Positions 1-6,498 of a stretch of 7,082 nt of DNA are shown in pieces. The DNA is taken from NCBI GenBank assembly GCA_021323355.1, contig JAJONK010000125.1, forward strand, positions 1 to 7,082, written 5' to 3'. The DNA comes from Deltaproteobacteria bacterium. GTDB lineage: Bacteria; Desulfobacterota; Binatia; UBA9968. The notes below the pieces were generated by a model, which searched no databases, had not been told where the DNA came from, and saw nothing but the letters and a program-made list of their open reading frames with translations. Each line of letters begins with the position of its first letter. Position 1 is the stretch's first letter. Made by a program: the position numbers and the translations under genes.

Positions 1-816
1 ACTAACCTCGAAGGTCAACGATTGCCGGGGCGCTTTTTGATAAGCCTCGAGACCCGCTTCGGCGGATTGGCCTTTTGCCGGAGTCATGAGCCGCGTGCGC
101 ACGGAAAACTGCAGCGGGCTTTCGTCAAACGGATAAGGGGTCATCTTTACCGAGCCCGGCCCATGGGGTGTAATCTTTAACTCGGTCTCTTCGTTGCTAT
201 CGTACGCGATGCGAATCGGCGCAATCGCATACTCTTTGAACTCCTTCTCGGAAGCGTAGCCGTCGCAGCAGAAATAAAGTGATAGCAGGTCGAAAATCTG
301 CAAGGTGCGGTAGTTGTGCCAGAGTTCGTCTTCGAAAGCAGGGTTTCCCGCCGCCAAAGTTTTCTTGTATTGCTCCTGCTTGGCCTCTAACTCTTTTTTC
401 GCATTTTGAACTTCCTGGCTTCTCTCGCGCACATTGCCGGCCGGTTTTGTAAAGACATTGTAACGGTTGTGCCACAAGCCGGTGCGGTGCATCGACACGA
501 TCAACCCGGCGTAGAGGTCGTGTGAACAAAGCCAATCGACGTTTTTGACATAGGCCTTTAATTCGACCGCTTCAAACGAGGGGATGTTTTCTCGATGCGC
601 GTACGGCCGGCCTTTTTCGACATTGATGGGAGGATTGCCTTCGAATTCACGATAGCCGCTGTCGTGATAGGTAGTGGCAAAGACCATTGTCTTATAGGGG
701 CGGAGTTGCGAGAAGCGCGCGTTGCCCCAGTGAGCGGCAAATTGTGCGGCTAGTTCGGCATGGTCTTCCTGTAGGCTGACGTAAGAACGGCCGTCTTTGA
801 GTTCGCGTATAACCAT
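1..816 (-). CDS. DUF3891 family protein, 3' end outside the window
   Basis: The frame is open from an ATG at 816 to the window edge, giving 272 codons without a stop, so only the C-terminal tail is missing. The start is supported by AAGGAG eight bases upstream (reading GAAGGAGTTTCGACAATG). The protein matches my memory of DUF3891: an N-terminal 'QEDHAELAAQFAAHWGN' block (residues 16-32), 'YHDSGYREF' (50-58), 'INVEKGRPY' (64-72), 'LYAGLIVSMHRTG' (101-113), a charged, probably coiled helix (about 129-154), then 'LQIFDLLSLYFCCDGY'. His19, His51-Asp52 and His110 are candidate metal or catalytic residues, recalling HD-type hydrolases; this is inference, as the family has no function I know of. There is no signal peptide or membrane segment, so it is probably cytoplasmic. 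It lies 291 bp downstream of the CoA-transferase operon on the same strand and probably has its own promoter. I am confident in the gene and fairly confident in the family. Confidence 0.85.
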   Translation of the reverse strand, partial: MVIRELKDGRSYVSLQEDHAELAAQFAAHWGNARFSQLRPYKTMVFATTYHDSGYREFEGNPPINVEKGRPYAHRENIPSFEAVELKAYVKNVDWLCSHDLYAGLIVSMHRTGLWHNRYNVFTKPAGNVRERSQEVQNAKKELEAKQEQYKKTLAAGNPAFEDELWHNYRTLQIFDLLSLYFCCDGYASEKEFKEYAIAPIRIAYDSNEETELKITPHGPGSVKMTPYPFDESPLQFSVRTRLMTPAKGQSAEAGLEAYQKAPRQSLTFEVS

Positions 817-913
817 TGTCGAAACTCCTTCTAATTATTGTTTTGCAGCATTCTAAAAACTCCAACTCTGCCGCGAGTTACTGCAGTCGCTGCGGCATGG
901 GTTCGGCGATCTC

Positions 914-950
914 GACACCGTCCGTTGTCCATACGCTCGCCTGCGGTGTC
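914..950. repeat. Inverted repeat, 7 bp arms
   Basis: GACACCG at 914-920 is matched by CGGTGTC at 944-950, a perfect 7 bp inverted repeat around a 23 bp centre. CGGTGTC occurs again in the same orientation at 1089-1095. It sits about 100 bp upstream of the DUF3891 start, where an operator or RNA structure could lie, but arms this short can arise by chance. Confidence 0.3.
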
Positions 951-1052
951 AGGCTAAGAGATTCAGATCCCCTGAGTCAAATAACCTTCGTCCCACTACC
1001 GGTTCATAGCTCATTTTGGATTGCCGGAGAAGCGGTTTGCGATTGTTGCCGA

Positions 1053-1074
1053 TGTCCCGTTACTTGCACGGACA
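1053..1074 (-). other. Hairpin candidate just after the operon
   Basis: On the minus strand TGTCCGT (1074-1068) can pair with ACGGGACA (1060-1053) across a 7-base loop, with one bulged G. It begins 34 bases after the MaoC stop codon. The T-run (1080-1076) lies before the stem in the minus-strand direction, not after it, so this does not fit a canonical intrinsic terminator; it might stabilise the 3' end of the mRNA. Confidence 0.3.
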
Positions 1075-1107
1075 GAAAAATGCGATCACGGTGTCATTGG
1101 TTGATTG

Positions 1108-1563
1108 TCAGTCAATCCGACCATCTTCCAAACGCAAAGGAAGAATCAATGTACAGTGTCCGGTCAGGATTTGTCGATCCTCCTGATTCTTGCCTTCGAG
1201 CTCACAGCTAATCCATGGATCAGAAGAATCACTCGACTTTTCAGTAATCCGCGCTAAGAAACGCATGCTATCGCCCTCGAATGTCGAATAGGTGTGGCGC
1301 ACGTTTATTTTGCGCAGCCAGCCGTGCGGGCCGATCCAATCCGTTAACATCCGGATAAGCAGCGCCTGGCGATAGGCGCCGCTCGCGATAAACGTTGGCA
1401 GCCCATTGTGCTGGCGCACATGGTCACGATCAAAGTGCAGGTGCTGAACGTTTTCCTGCAAGCCGGCCCACCGTACTGTGTCGACGATCGTGAGTGGGCC
1501 GTGCTCCCGCAGGGGAATCGAATCACCAATTCGGACTTGATCAAAAAAAATCGTTTGTTGCAT
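1108..1563 (-). CDS. MaoC-like hotdog dehydratase, C-terminal-half type (151 aa)
   Basis: This is the last gene of the operon, 17 bp after the stop of the upstream CoA-transferase homologue, and has no strong Shine-Dalgarno sequence. The protein is a single hotdog domain of the acyl-dehydratase/HTD2-like type. Residues 38-45 read N-V-Q-H-L-H-F-D, resembling the N-x-x-x-I-H-Y-D block of HTD2- and mesaconyl-CoA-hydratase-like proteins. They are followed by a Gly-containing loop (about 54-62) and 'LTDWIGPHGWLRKINVRH' (73-90), the usual core strand of short ChsH1-like hydratases. The candidate catalytic His is His43; Asn38 sits where R-specific hydratases carry Asp. It has no secretion signal and should act in the cytoplasm on an enoyl-CoA thioester. 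At 151 aa it is one half of a double-hotdog enzyme, and the 182 aa protein two genes upstream is the obvious partner. The substrate is unknown. Confidence 0.85.
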   Translation of the reverse strand: MQQTIFFDQVRIGDSIPLREHGPLTIVDTVRWAGLQENVQHLHFDRDHVRQHNGLPTFIASGAYRQALLIRMLTDWIGPHGWLRKINVRHTYSTFEGDSMRFLARITEKSSDSSDPWISCELEGKNQEDRQILTGHCTLILPLRLEDGRID

Positions 1564-1580
1564 GTCGCAAGCTTTGCTAC

Positions 1581-2696
1581 TTACGCTCCCGTGTTGAAGT
1601 TCTTGTGCAGCGGGAGAGCGTAGCCGAGTTCACTCAGGATCTCCTTGTTGTGTTGGCCCAGTCGCGGCGCCGGGGTAAGCCGGACGCCTGCTACCGTGGC
1701 GATGGCTCCCTGGGGGAATATAATTCGTCCAAGCAGCGGATGGTTCATCTCTCTTAAGAAACCGCGCGCGACCAGTTGCGGATCATCGATCAGGTCGAGC
1801 GTCGTCGATACCGGCGAAGCAGGGAAGTGTCGCCGCTGCGCTTCTTCCACCAATTCCTCTTTGGTGAAACGCTTGGCCCAGGTGTGCAGCCGATCCATAA
1901 TGAAGTCGCGATGCTTGTGTTGGTTCTCTTCTTGGGCGAGCGATGGATCCGAGCTGAGGTCCGGATCCTGCACCCAGTTTACGAATTTGTCCCAGCGCCC
2001 CGGCCGGTGTATCTGGCTGATAACCCAGTGGCCGTTCTTACACGGCAGGGCTCCGGAAATTGCAGTGATGGCCCCCTTGCTGCCGCGGCGCTCGGTGATC
2101 GTTCCAGAAAAACTGTACTCTACCATGGCCTGCTCGACGAAGGATTCCAACGATTGGCGCACCGACACGGTAGCGGCGATTCCGCGTCCGCAATTTCTAG
2201 CTGCCAGCAAAGCGGCGGCGGTGGCGACGCCGACATACGCCCCCACCGCTAGATAGGGGATGTGAGCGCCTAAAATCATCGGAGCCTGATTCGGCTGACC
2301 GGTCAGTGATAGCAGTCCGGATCGCGCCATGGCGCAGATTTCCGGCGCGTCATTCTCAATTTTTGTAACAACAAGTTTTGGATTGGCGTCAAAGCAAAGT
2401 TGCTCGTCAATCGGCAACCGCTCAGCAACCAGAACGTCACTTCGGCCGAGCAGATCAATGAACAGTTTTAGGCCGGTGGCGGAATCCAGGTCGAGGGTAA
2501 GGCTCTTCTTACCAGCATTTAAAAACTGGTGATACGCGCTGTGCTCCAAATCCCGTTTGTCGGCGAGAAAAGGGGGCATGAGGCGCAAATCGTCGCCGTT
2601 CGCTTTTTCGACCCGGATGACCTCGTGTCCTTCTTCGACAAAAAGCCGCGTGGCATAAGCTCCTATGGTTCCGGTCAGGTCTATTATCCGCGTCAT
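1581..2696 (-). CDS. Divergent family III (CaiB/BaiF) CoA-transferase homologue, lacks catalytic Asp
   Basis: The 371 aa protein starts at an ATG that overlaps the upstream stop in ATGA (2696-2693). The CaiB/BaiF fold is recognisable from 'IIDLTGTIGAYATRLF' (4-19), 'EVIRVE' (25-30), 'NAGKKSLTLDLDSATG' (60-75), 'GLLSLTG' (127-133), the helix 'VGAYVGVATAAALLAARNCG' (151-170), and the C-terminal 'LTPAPRLGQHNKEIL' (340-354). Family members normally read G-R-G-x-x-V-D-V-S at the active site, the Asp forming the acyl-aspartyl intermediate. Here residues 170-178 are G-R-G-I-A-A-T-V-S, with Thr176 (codon ACC) at the Asp position and no Asp nearby. The N-terminal CoA-binding blocks are also weaker than in the paralogue at 3238-4467; for example 'DVLVAERLP' stands where family members have D-V-V-I-E-N-F. 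The frame is intact, so it is not a decayed gene. I infer a non-catalytic or regulatory subunit paired with that paralogue; a catalyst of altered mechanism remains possible. Confidence 0.88.
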   Translation of the reverse strand: MTRIIDLTGTIGAYATRLFVEEGHEVIRVEKANGDDLRLMPPFLADKRDLEHSAYHQFLNAGKKSLTLDLDSATGLKLFIDLLGRSDVLVAERLPIDEQLCFDANPKLVVTKIENDAPEICAMARSGLLSLTGQPNQAPMILGAHIPYLAVGAYVGVATAAALLAARNCGRGIAATVSVRQSLESFVEQAMVEYSFSGTITERRGSKGAITAISGALPCKNGHWVISQIHRPGRWDKFVNWVQDPDLSSDPSLAQEENQHKHRDFIMDRLHTWAKRFTKEELVEEAQRRHFPASPVSTTLDLIDDPQLVARGFLREMNHPLLGRIIFPQGAIATVAGVRLTPAPRLGQHNKEILSELGYALPLHKNFNTGA

Positions 2697-3241
2697 CTAT
2701 TGTGCTCTTCGGTGCCGTCGGAATAGGTCTTATCAGGAAAAACCGCAAGCGTATGGCGCCGGCGCAAGACGATTTGCTCGTCCGGATTTAAAACTTGTTC
2801 TTCCTGGGTAATATAGATGCCTAATCCGGCGCGGCCCTCGCGGGCGACGATGTCGACGATTGAGCTCCGGGTGAAAAGTTGCTCGCCGAGATAGACGGGC
2901 GCGATCCACTCGGTCTCGGATCCGGCATTACGTACGTTGGTATAGCCGGGCGGCAAGGGCAGCTGCCGCCGCAGGTTCATTGGATCCGCGTTAGCTCTTT
3001 CGGTGCTCTCTCTGAAGCTGAACGGAACCCAACCCACCAAGCTCGGTGGCAGAAGCCGGCCGCGATACCCGGCCGCCCGGGCAAACTGATCGTCGAGCCA
3101 CAACCGATTTGCATCGCCGGTGGCATCGACATAACGGCGGACATCGGAGGCGCTGAGAACTTCCAGAGGCCGCGCCGGACTTTGCCGGCCAATCGAGGCG
3201 CGCAGTTCCGGCGTTATGATGGAAGAACTTATTTGGCTCAC
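2693..3241 (-). CDS. FAS1-like dehydratase / MaoC N-terminal-type hotdog protein (182 aa)
   Basis: The start is a GTG overlapping the stop of the upstream CoA-transferase gene (GTGA, 3241-3238), with a weak AGCAGG seven bases upstream, pointing to translational coupling. The protein resembles the MaoC_dehydrat_N (FAS1-like) domain: 'YVDATGDANRLWLDD' (37-51), 'AGYRGRLLPPSL' (57-68) and 'SETEWIAPVYLGEQL' (108-122), the last matching the usual segment in which a Pro-containing strand leads to G-D/E. In catalytic hydratases the first block reads G-D-x-N-P-x-H. Here Asp43 is kept and Trp48 stands at the His position, where this non-catalytic half often has Tyr. It probably pairs with the 151 aa MaoC protein. 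The two halves total 333 aa, close to a single-chain mesaconyl-CoA-hydratase-like enzyme. Its position between the two CoA-transferase genes argues for the same pathway. Confidence 0.85.
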   Translation of the reverse strand: MSQISSSIITPELRASIGRQSPARPLEVLSASDVRRYVDATGDANRLWLDDQFARAAGYRGRLLPPSLVGWVPFSFRESTERANADPMNLRRQLPLPPGYTNVRNAGSETEWIAPVYLGEQLFTRSSIVDIVAREGRAGLGIYITQEEQVLNPDEQIVLRRRHTLAVFPDKTYSDGTEEHNR

Positions 3242-4467
3242 GTGAAAGCCTGCTGCCTTTCGAGCTCGTCGAACTGCTCACCGGATAGATTTAGCCATTG
3301 GCGCAGAATGTCCCTATTGTGTTCGCCCAGGCTAGGAGCGCTGCGCGGCCCGGGCAACGAGACCGCTGCAAGAGTAAAAGGTAGGCGGGTCGTCAGCATC
3401 GAACCGATCCGTCGCTCTTCGATGTGTGAAAAAACTGTGGCCGGATCCGGTTCATCGATCACCTGATCGATGCGCCGCACCCGTTCAGCCGGTAGTCCCG
3501 CTGCTTTCAGACGCCGTTCAACTTCGGCGCTGGAATACTGTTTGGTCCAGGTTCCAATTTCGCGATCGATCTCGTCGTGATATTCCATGCGGCCGGCGGC
3601 ACTGCTTAGGCGAGTGTCCGATTTTAGTTTTTCATTCCCCAGCAGTTCGGCCAGTGATTTCCACTGCTCGCCGTTCTCAATGCTCACGGCGCACCAATCG
3701 TCCGCTCCGGCGCAGCGATAAACCCCTTGGGGAGCAACGATGTTCGAACGATTGCCGAGCCGATGCGGAACCTTCCCGTCGACGGAGCTGCTCAGCAACA
3801 GAGGTCCAATCATCGCCGCGCTGCATTCGAACTGGCTCAAATCGATATGACTGCCACGGCCGTTGCCGAGGCGTTTGTCAATCGCCTGCAAAACAGCGAA
3901 GCAGGCGTGCAGCCCGCCGATGTAATCATTCCATGAATTGGAAATAGCCGTGGGCGGATCACCTTCGCCGCCGGTGACCGTCATCAGTCCGCTGTATCCT
4001 TGCAGGTTCATATTCATGCTGGTCCAATCGCGGCGCGGGCCGTTGTGACCATAACCGGACATGCTGACGTAAATGATTCTCGGGTTGAGCTTTTCAATGG
4101 TCGCAAAATCGAGCTTGAGCCTACGCATAACGCCGGCGCTGAAGTTTTCGATCACCACATCCGCGACCGCGGCTAGCTTGAGGGCGATTTGTTGTCCTGC
4201 ATCGTTTTTAAGATCGATGCTGATGGAGCATTTGCTGCGGTTGGTATTCAAATAGGAAGCATGGCGTTGATCATCGCTGATGAATGTCGATTGCCACGGA
4301 TGGTCGGGATGCTTGCTGCTTTCCACCCGAACCACGTCGGCGCCTAAATCGGCCAGCAGACGGGTGCAGAACGGACCGGCCAAGACGTGAGTGAAGTCGA
4401 GTACGCGAATATGATTGAGTGGCGCAGGAACAGCGGTGCGACTAGAACCGCCGGGGTTAGCGGACAT
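3238..4467 (-). CDS. Family III (CaiB/BaiF) CoA-transferase, apparently catalytic
   Basis: This is a full-length family III CoA-transferase (409 aa), an enzyme class that moves CoA between carboxylic acids. The motifs appear in order: 'VLDFTHVLAGPFCTRLLADL' (22-41) and 'GADVVRVES' (42-50), 'NRSKCSISIDLKNDAG' (76-91), 'DVVIENFSAGVMRRL' (103-117), 'NPRIIYVSMSGYG' (128-140) followed by G-P, then 'GRGSHIDLSQFE' (203-214), where Asp209 (codon GAT) matches the acyl-aspartate nucleophile of formyl-CoA transferase and relatives. The C-terminus has 'SAPSLGEHNRDIL' (376-388). The ATG lies inside the end of the upstream binding-protein gene (11 bp overlap) with AAGGGA about six bases upstream. The protein has no signal peptide and is cytoplasmic. 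Donor and acceptor cannot be read from sequence; succinyl-CoA or another pathway CoA-ester is the usual donor. A racemase of the same fold (AMACR/MCR type) is an alternative, but the flanking hydratases fit transfer better. Confidence 0.93.
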   Translation of the reverse strand: MSANPGGSSRTAVPAPLNHIRVLDFTHVLAGPFCTRLLADLGADVVRVESSKHPDHPWQSTFISDDQRHASYLNTNRSKCSISIDLKNDAGQQIALKLAAVADVVIENFSAGVMRRLKLDFATIEKLNPRIIYVSMSGYGHNGPRRDWTSMNMNLQGYSGLMTVTGGEGDPPTAISNSWNDYIGGLHACFAVLQAIDKRLGNGRGSHIDLSQFECSAAMIGPLLLSSSVDGKVPHRLGNRSNIVAPQGVYRCAGADDWCAVSIENGEQWKSLAELLGNEKLKSDTRLSSAAGRMEYHDEIDREIGTWTKQYSSAEVERRLKAAGLPAERVRRIDQVIDEPDPATVFSHIEERRIGSMLTTRLPFTLAAVSLPGPRSAPSLGEHNRDILRQWLNLSGEQFDELERQQAFT

Positions 4468-5425
4468 TGAGTTCCCTTTGTGCTTGTTGGAGCAGATCGC
4501 GGCTGGCTACCTGGCTCAGCGGAATGTCTTTCTTTAGGTTTGCCCGCTCGAGCTCATAGCGGACCAGATCCCTGAGTGCCTGATCCGACAAGCCGCCATC
4601 GCGGCTGTAGCAGGGCAGGTAGTTTTCGAAAGCGGCACGAGTGGTGGCGAGATTCAGCTTCAACCACTTGGAAGCAATCACCACGCTTTCTTCGTGATGG
4701 TCTCTGATAAATTGAAGAGCTTCGATCGTTCCCTTGATCGTTCGCTTTACCTGTTCAGGCGATTGCTTCAGCCTCTTGTCTGTCACAACCACGGCGTTTT
4801 GCGTCAGTGGAACATGGTCGCGGGTCCACAAGAGCACTTTATAGCCCCTCTTTGCTCCGAAGATATCGGCCGGCGATGAGACGAAAGCCGCATCGATTTT
4901 TCCCGCATCCATCGCCGCTAGCCGGGCGGTATTATCTCCTCCGGGTAAAAGATTGACGTCCTTACCGGGTTCCATCCCGGCTTGACGAAAGAGGGTTACA
5001 CTCGTCAGATATAACTGGCTGCCGAAGGTGCTGATGCCGATGGTTTTGCCGCGCAAATCGGTTAATTTCTGCACCTCGGGTTTGACCAACAGCAGATAGC
5101 CGAGTTTGTCTTGTGTGGTCATCACCAGCTTTATCGGCAGCCCTTTTATCGCACCCGCAATGCCGGGTCCGGTGCAGACGGCGTAATCCAAGTCATCGGA
5201 GAGAAGAGCGTTGGTGGCAATCGCGCAAGGCACCAATACATGCTCGGAATTGATTCCATGCTTACTGTAGAATCCTTTCTTTTCCGCCAAGACCGTGGGC
5301 AGAAAGCCCAGCGATGCCGCGGAGATCCCAATGCGAACTCGCTCTTGGGAGTGCGCCAACGCTTGCGGCCAAACAATAAGCGCGAACAGCGTTAACCCGA
5401 GTCTTGTCACGTTTTTGGGATTCAT
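4457..5425 (-). CDS. NMT1/SsuA-like periplasmic solute-binding protein (second of tandem pair)
   Basis: The 322 aa protein has a signal peptide: a basic n-region (Lys4, Arg8), a hydrophobic core (about 9-20) and an Ala-Leu-Ala site, with cleavage likely after residue 24. The mature part follows the NMT1/ThiY/SsuA binding-protein pattern: 'RIGISAASLGFLPTVLAEKK' (31-50), 'GFYSKHGI' (51-58), 'KLTDLRGKTIGISTFGS' (120-136), 'AGMEPGKDVNLLPGGDN' (149-165) and 'DAGKIDAAFVSSPAD' (173-187). These proteins bind small anions such as sulfonates, pyrimidine precursors or organic acids for an ABC importer. No permease or ATPase gene lies in the window. Three Cys remain in the mature part, whereas the neighbouring binding protein has none. 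The start overlaps the upstream stop (ATGA). AGGAAGGA lies too far away (about 20 bases), so translation probably depends on coupling. The ligand is unknown; the operon suggests a carboxylic acid. Confidence 0.9.
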   Translation of the reverse strand: MNPKNVTRLGLTLFALIVWPQALAHSQERVRIGISAASLGFLPTVLAEKKGFYSKHGINSEHVLVPCAIATNALLSDDLDYAVCTGPGIAGAIKGLPIKLVMTTQDKLGYLLLVKPEVQKLTDLRGKTIGISTFGSQLYLTSVTLFRQAGMEPGKDVNLLPGGDNTARLAAMDAGKIDAAFVSSPADIFGAKRGYKVLLWTRDHVPLTQNAVVVTDKRLKQSPEQVKRTIKGTIEALQFIRDHHEESVVIASKWLKLNLATTRAAFENYLPCYSRDGGLSDQALRDLVRYELERANLKKDIPLSQVASRDLLQQAQRELNVR

Positions 5426-6429
5426 TTTTCTATTCTCGTGAAAAATCCTTCCTGATCTATTTCTCTGATCAACGACGGATCAAAAAAGTCTGCAGCCTTC
5501 ATCCCTTCGAGTTTGGGCGTCGATTCCCTGAGATCCTCGATGCTCGCCTGAATGGCATCTTCCCGCGGATAGGGCCTGGCGGGAATCGCCTCGAGAAACT
5601 GAACTCTGTAGGTAAACTCCAACAGCTTCGGGTCGTCGACCCGCATGTATTTGCGGAAGGCCTGATAGGCCAGCTCTTTGTTTTTTCTGCCGGCAGCAAT
5701 CGCCTCGCTGTACGCCATGAAAAACGCCTTTAGCCGCGGCCGATGGTCTTTCAAAATCTGCCGCGTGGTATTGATCTCGCTTCCCGGTGAGGGAACGCCA
5801 AAGTCTTTCGGTTCGCCGAGCACTGAGATCTTCTGCCCGCTCAACTCGGTAAATTGAAAGACTTTGTCGGATTCCCCGATAGTTGCATCGATCTTACCCT
5901 GGAACATGAGTTGGATTCTCTTATCCGATTCGCTCACGCCGGTGGGAATCAACGAAACGTCTTTCCCTGGAGTGAAGCTTAGCTTGGTGAGGATTCGGCG
6001 CAGGAGAAAATCGGTGCCCGCGCCGATGCGGCTGCTGCCGACGATTTTTCCCCTCAGCTCCGAGGCGGATTTGATCGAAGGCACTGCGATGAGCTGGTAT
6101 GGCAATGTGCCATTGGTGGAAACCGTTACAATCGGCGCGCCGCGGGCGACTGCGCCCACGACACCCGAGCTGGAATCGGTGGTTAAATGGACATTGCCGG
6201 CGAGTAGGGCAGTCAGGGATACGCTGCCAGCGGCAATGCTGACAAGTTTTACATCGAGTCCATATTTTTCGTACAGCCCGAGATCTTTGGCGATCCACAA
6301 TGGCGCGCGGTTGCCGGTGAACGAACTATAAGAGACCACCAGCGGTTGAAGTGTTCGTTCTTGCGCTTCGCCTATGCTTGCAAGCGACAGCGCCAGCAAC
6401 AGCAACAGAATAGCATTCTGCCAAACCAT
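5422..6429 (-). CDS. NMT1/SsuA-like periplasmic solute-binding protein (first gene of operon)
   Basis: The 335 aa protein begins with a hydrophobic stretch (6-19) and Gly-Glu-Ala, with cleavage likely after residue 22. The n-region M-V-W-Q-N lacks the usual Lys or Arg, which is odd for a Sec signal. The start is nevertheless firm: AGGAGG lies four bases upstream and an in-frame TAA lies shortly before it. The NMT1-family layout is clear: 'APLWIAKDLGLYEKYGLDVK' (42-61), 'AGSVSLTALLAGNVHLTT' (67-84), 'SASELRGKIVGSSRIGAG' (121-138), 'FTPGKDVSLIPTGVSES' (152-168) and 'MFQGKIDATIGESDKV' (175-190). It is clearly a paralogue of the next gene, sharing the L-R-G-K and G-K-I-D-A blocks at equivalent places, but it is divergent overall. 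It should capture a small ligand in the periplasm for an importer encoded elsewhere. As the promoter-proximal gene it is probably made in the largest amount. Confidence 0.91.
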   Translation of the reverse strand: MVWQNAILLLLLALSLASIGEAQERTLQPLVVSYSSFTGNRAPLWIAKDLGLYEKYGLDVKLVSIAAGSVSLTALLAGNVHLTTDSSSGVVGAVARGAPIVTVSTNGTLPYQLIAVPSIKSASELRGKIVGSSRIGAGTDFLLRRILTKLSFTPGKDVSLIPTGVSESDKRIQLMFQGKIDATIGESDKVFQFTELSGQKISVLGEPKDFGVPSPGSEINTTRQILKDHRPRLKAFFMAYSEAIAAGRKNKELAYQAFRKYMRVDDPKLLEFTYRVQFLEAIPARPYPREDAIQASIEDLRESTPKLEGMKAADFFDPSLIREIDQEGFFTRIEK

Positions 6430-6430
6430 C

Positions 6431-6442
6431 GAACCTCCTCTG
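6431..6442 (-). promoter_or_regulatory. Ribosome binding site of first binding-protein gene, left arm of 12-bp inverted repeat
   Basis: On the minus strand this reads CAGAGGAGGTTC, containing a full AGGAGG four bases before the ATG at 6429. It fixes the start of the operon's first gene. The same 12 bases occur on the plus strand at 6645-6656. Confidence 0.8.
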
Positions 6443-6498
6443 CCGTGAACTCCAGGTTATGAAGGCGGTTTCTGTTTATTTCCTTCCAGCGCGTTCTT

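Larger units (their letters stand above)
817..1107. other. Intergenic spacer with DUF3891 gene leader
   Basis: This 291 bp separates the end of the six-gene operon from the DUF3891 gene, both on the minus strand. No frame here has both a ribosome binding site and a recognisable product. Near the DUF3891 start the minus strand is AT-rich, with TAGAAT (5 of 6 to a -10 box, about 858-853) and AATAAT (about 839-834), but neither has a convincing -35 partner, so no promoter is claimed. Two inverted repeats lie in the spacer and are listed separately. No GC-rich hairpin followed by a T-run on the minus strand was found, so the operon's end is not marked by a clear intrinsic terminator. Confidence 0.6.

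Noticed and set aside
945..1012. Minus-strand mini-frame of about 21 codons in the spacer, starting M-S-Y-E-P
   Set aside because: No Shine-Dalgarno sequence and too short to judge; no neighbouring frame continues it as a broken gene.
1053..1080. Intrinsic terminator after the operon
   Set aside because: The hairpin is bulged and the T-run lies on the wrong side of the stem for minus-strand transcription.
816..1211. Plus-strand 131-codon frame beginning with TTG
   Set aside because: No ribosome binding site, low-complexity composition without a recognisable domain, and its second half is antisense to the MaoC gene.
1645..2256. Plus-strand 203-codon frame
   Set aside because: Antisense to the CoA-transferase homologue; Arg/Ser-rich shadow product with no domain and no start signal.
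1581..2696. Second CoA-transferase homologue as a pseudogene
   Set aside because: The frame is intact over 371 codons, coupled to its neighbours, and retains the fold and C-terminal motifs; loss of one catalytic residue fits a helper subunit better.
2879..3947. Plus-strand frames of 195 and 173 codons
   Set aside because: Antisense to two well-supported coupled genes; Arg/Pro-rich products typical of shadow frames.
5864..6331. Plus-strand 155-codon frame
   Set aside because: Lies wholly opposite the first binding-protein gene, which has full family motifs; no ribosome binding site.
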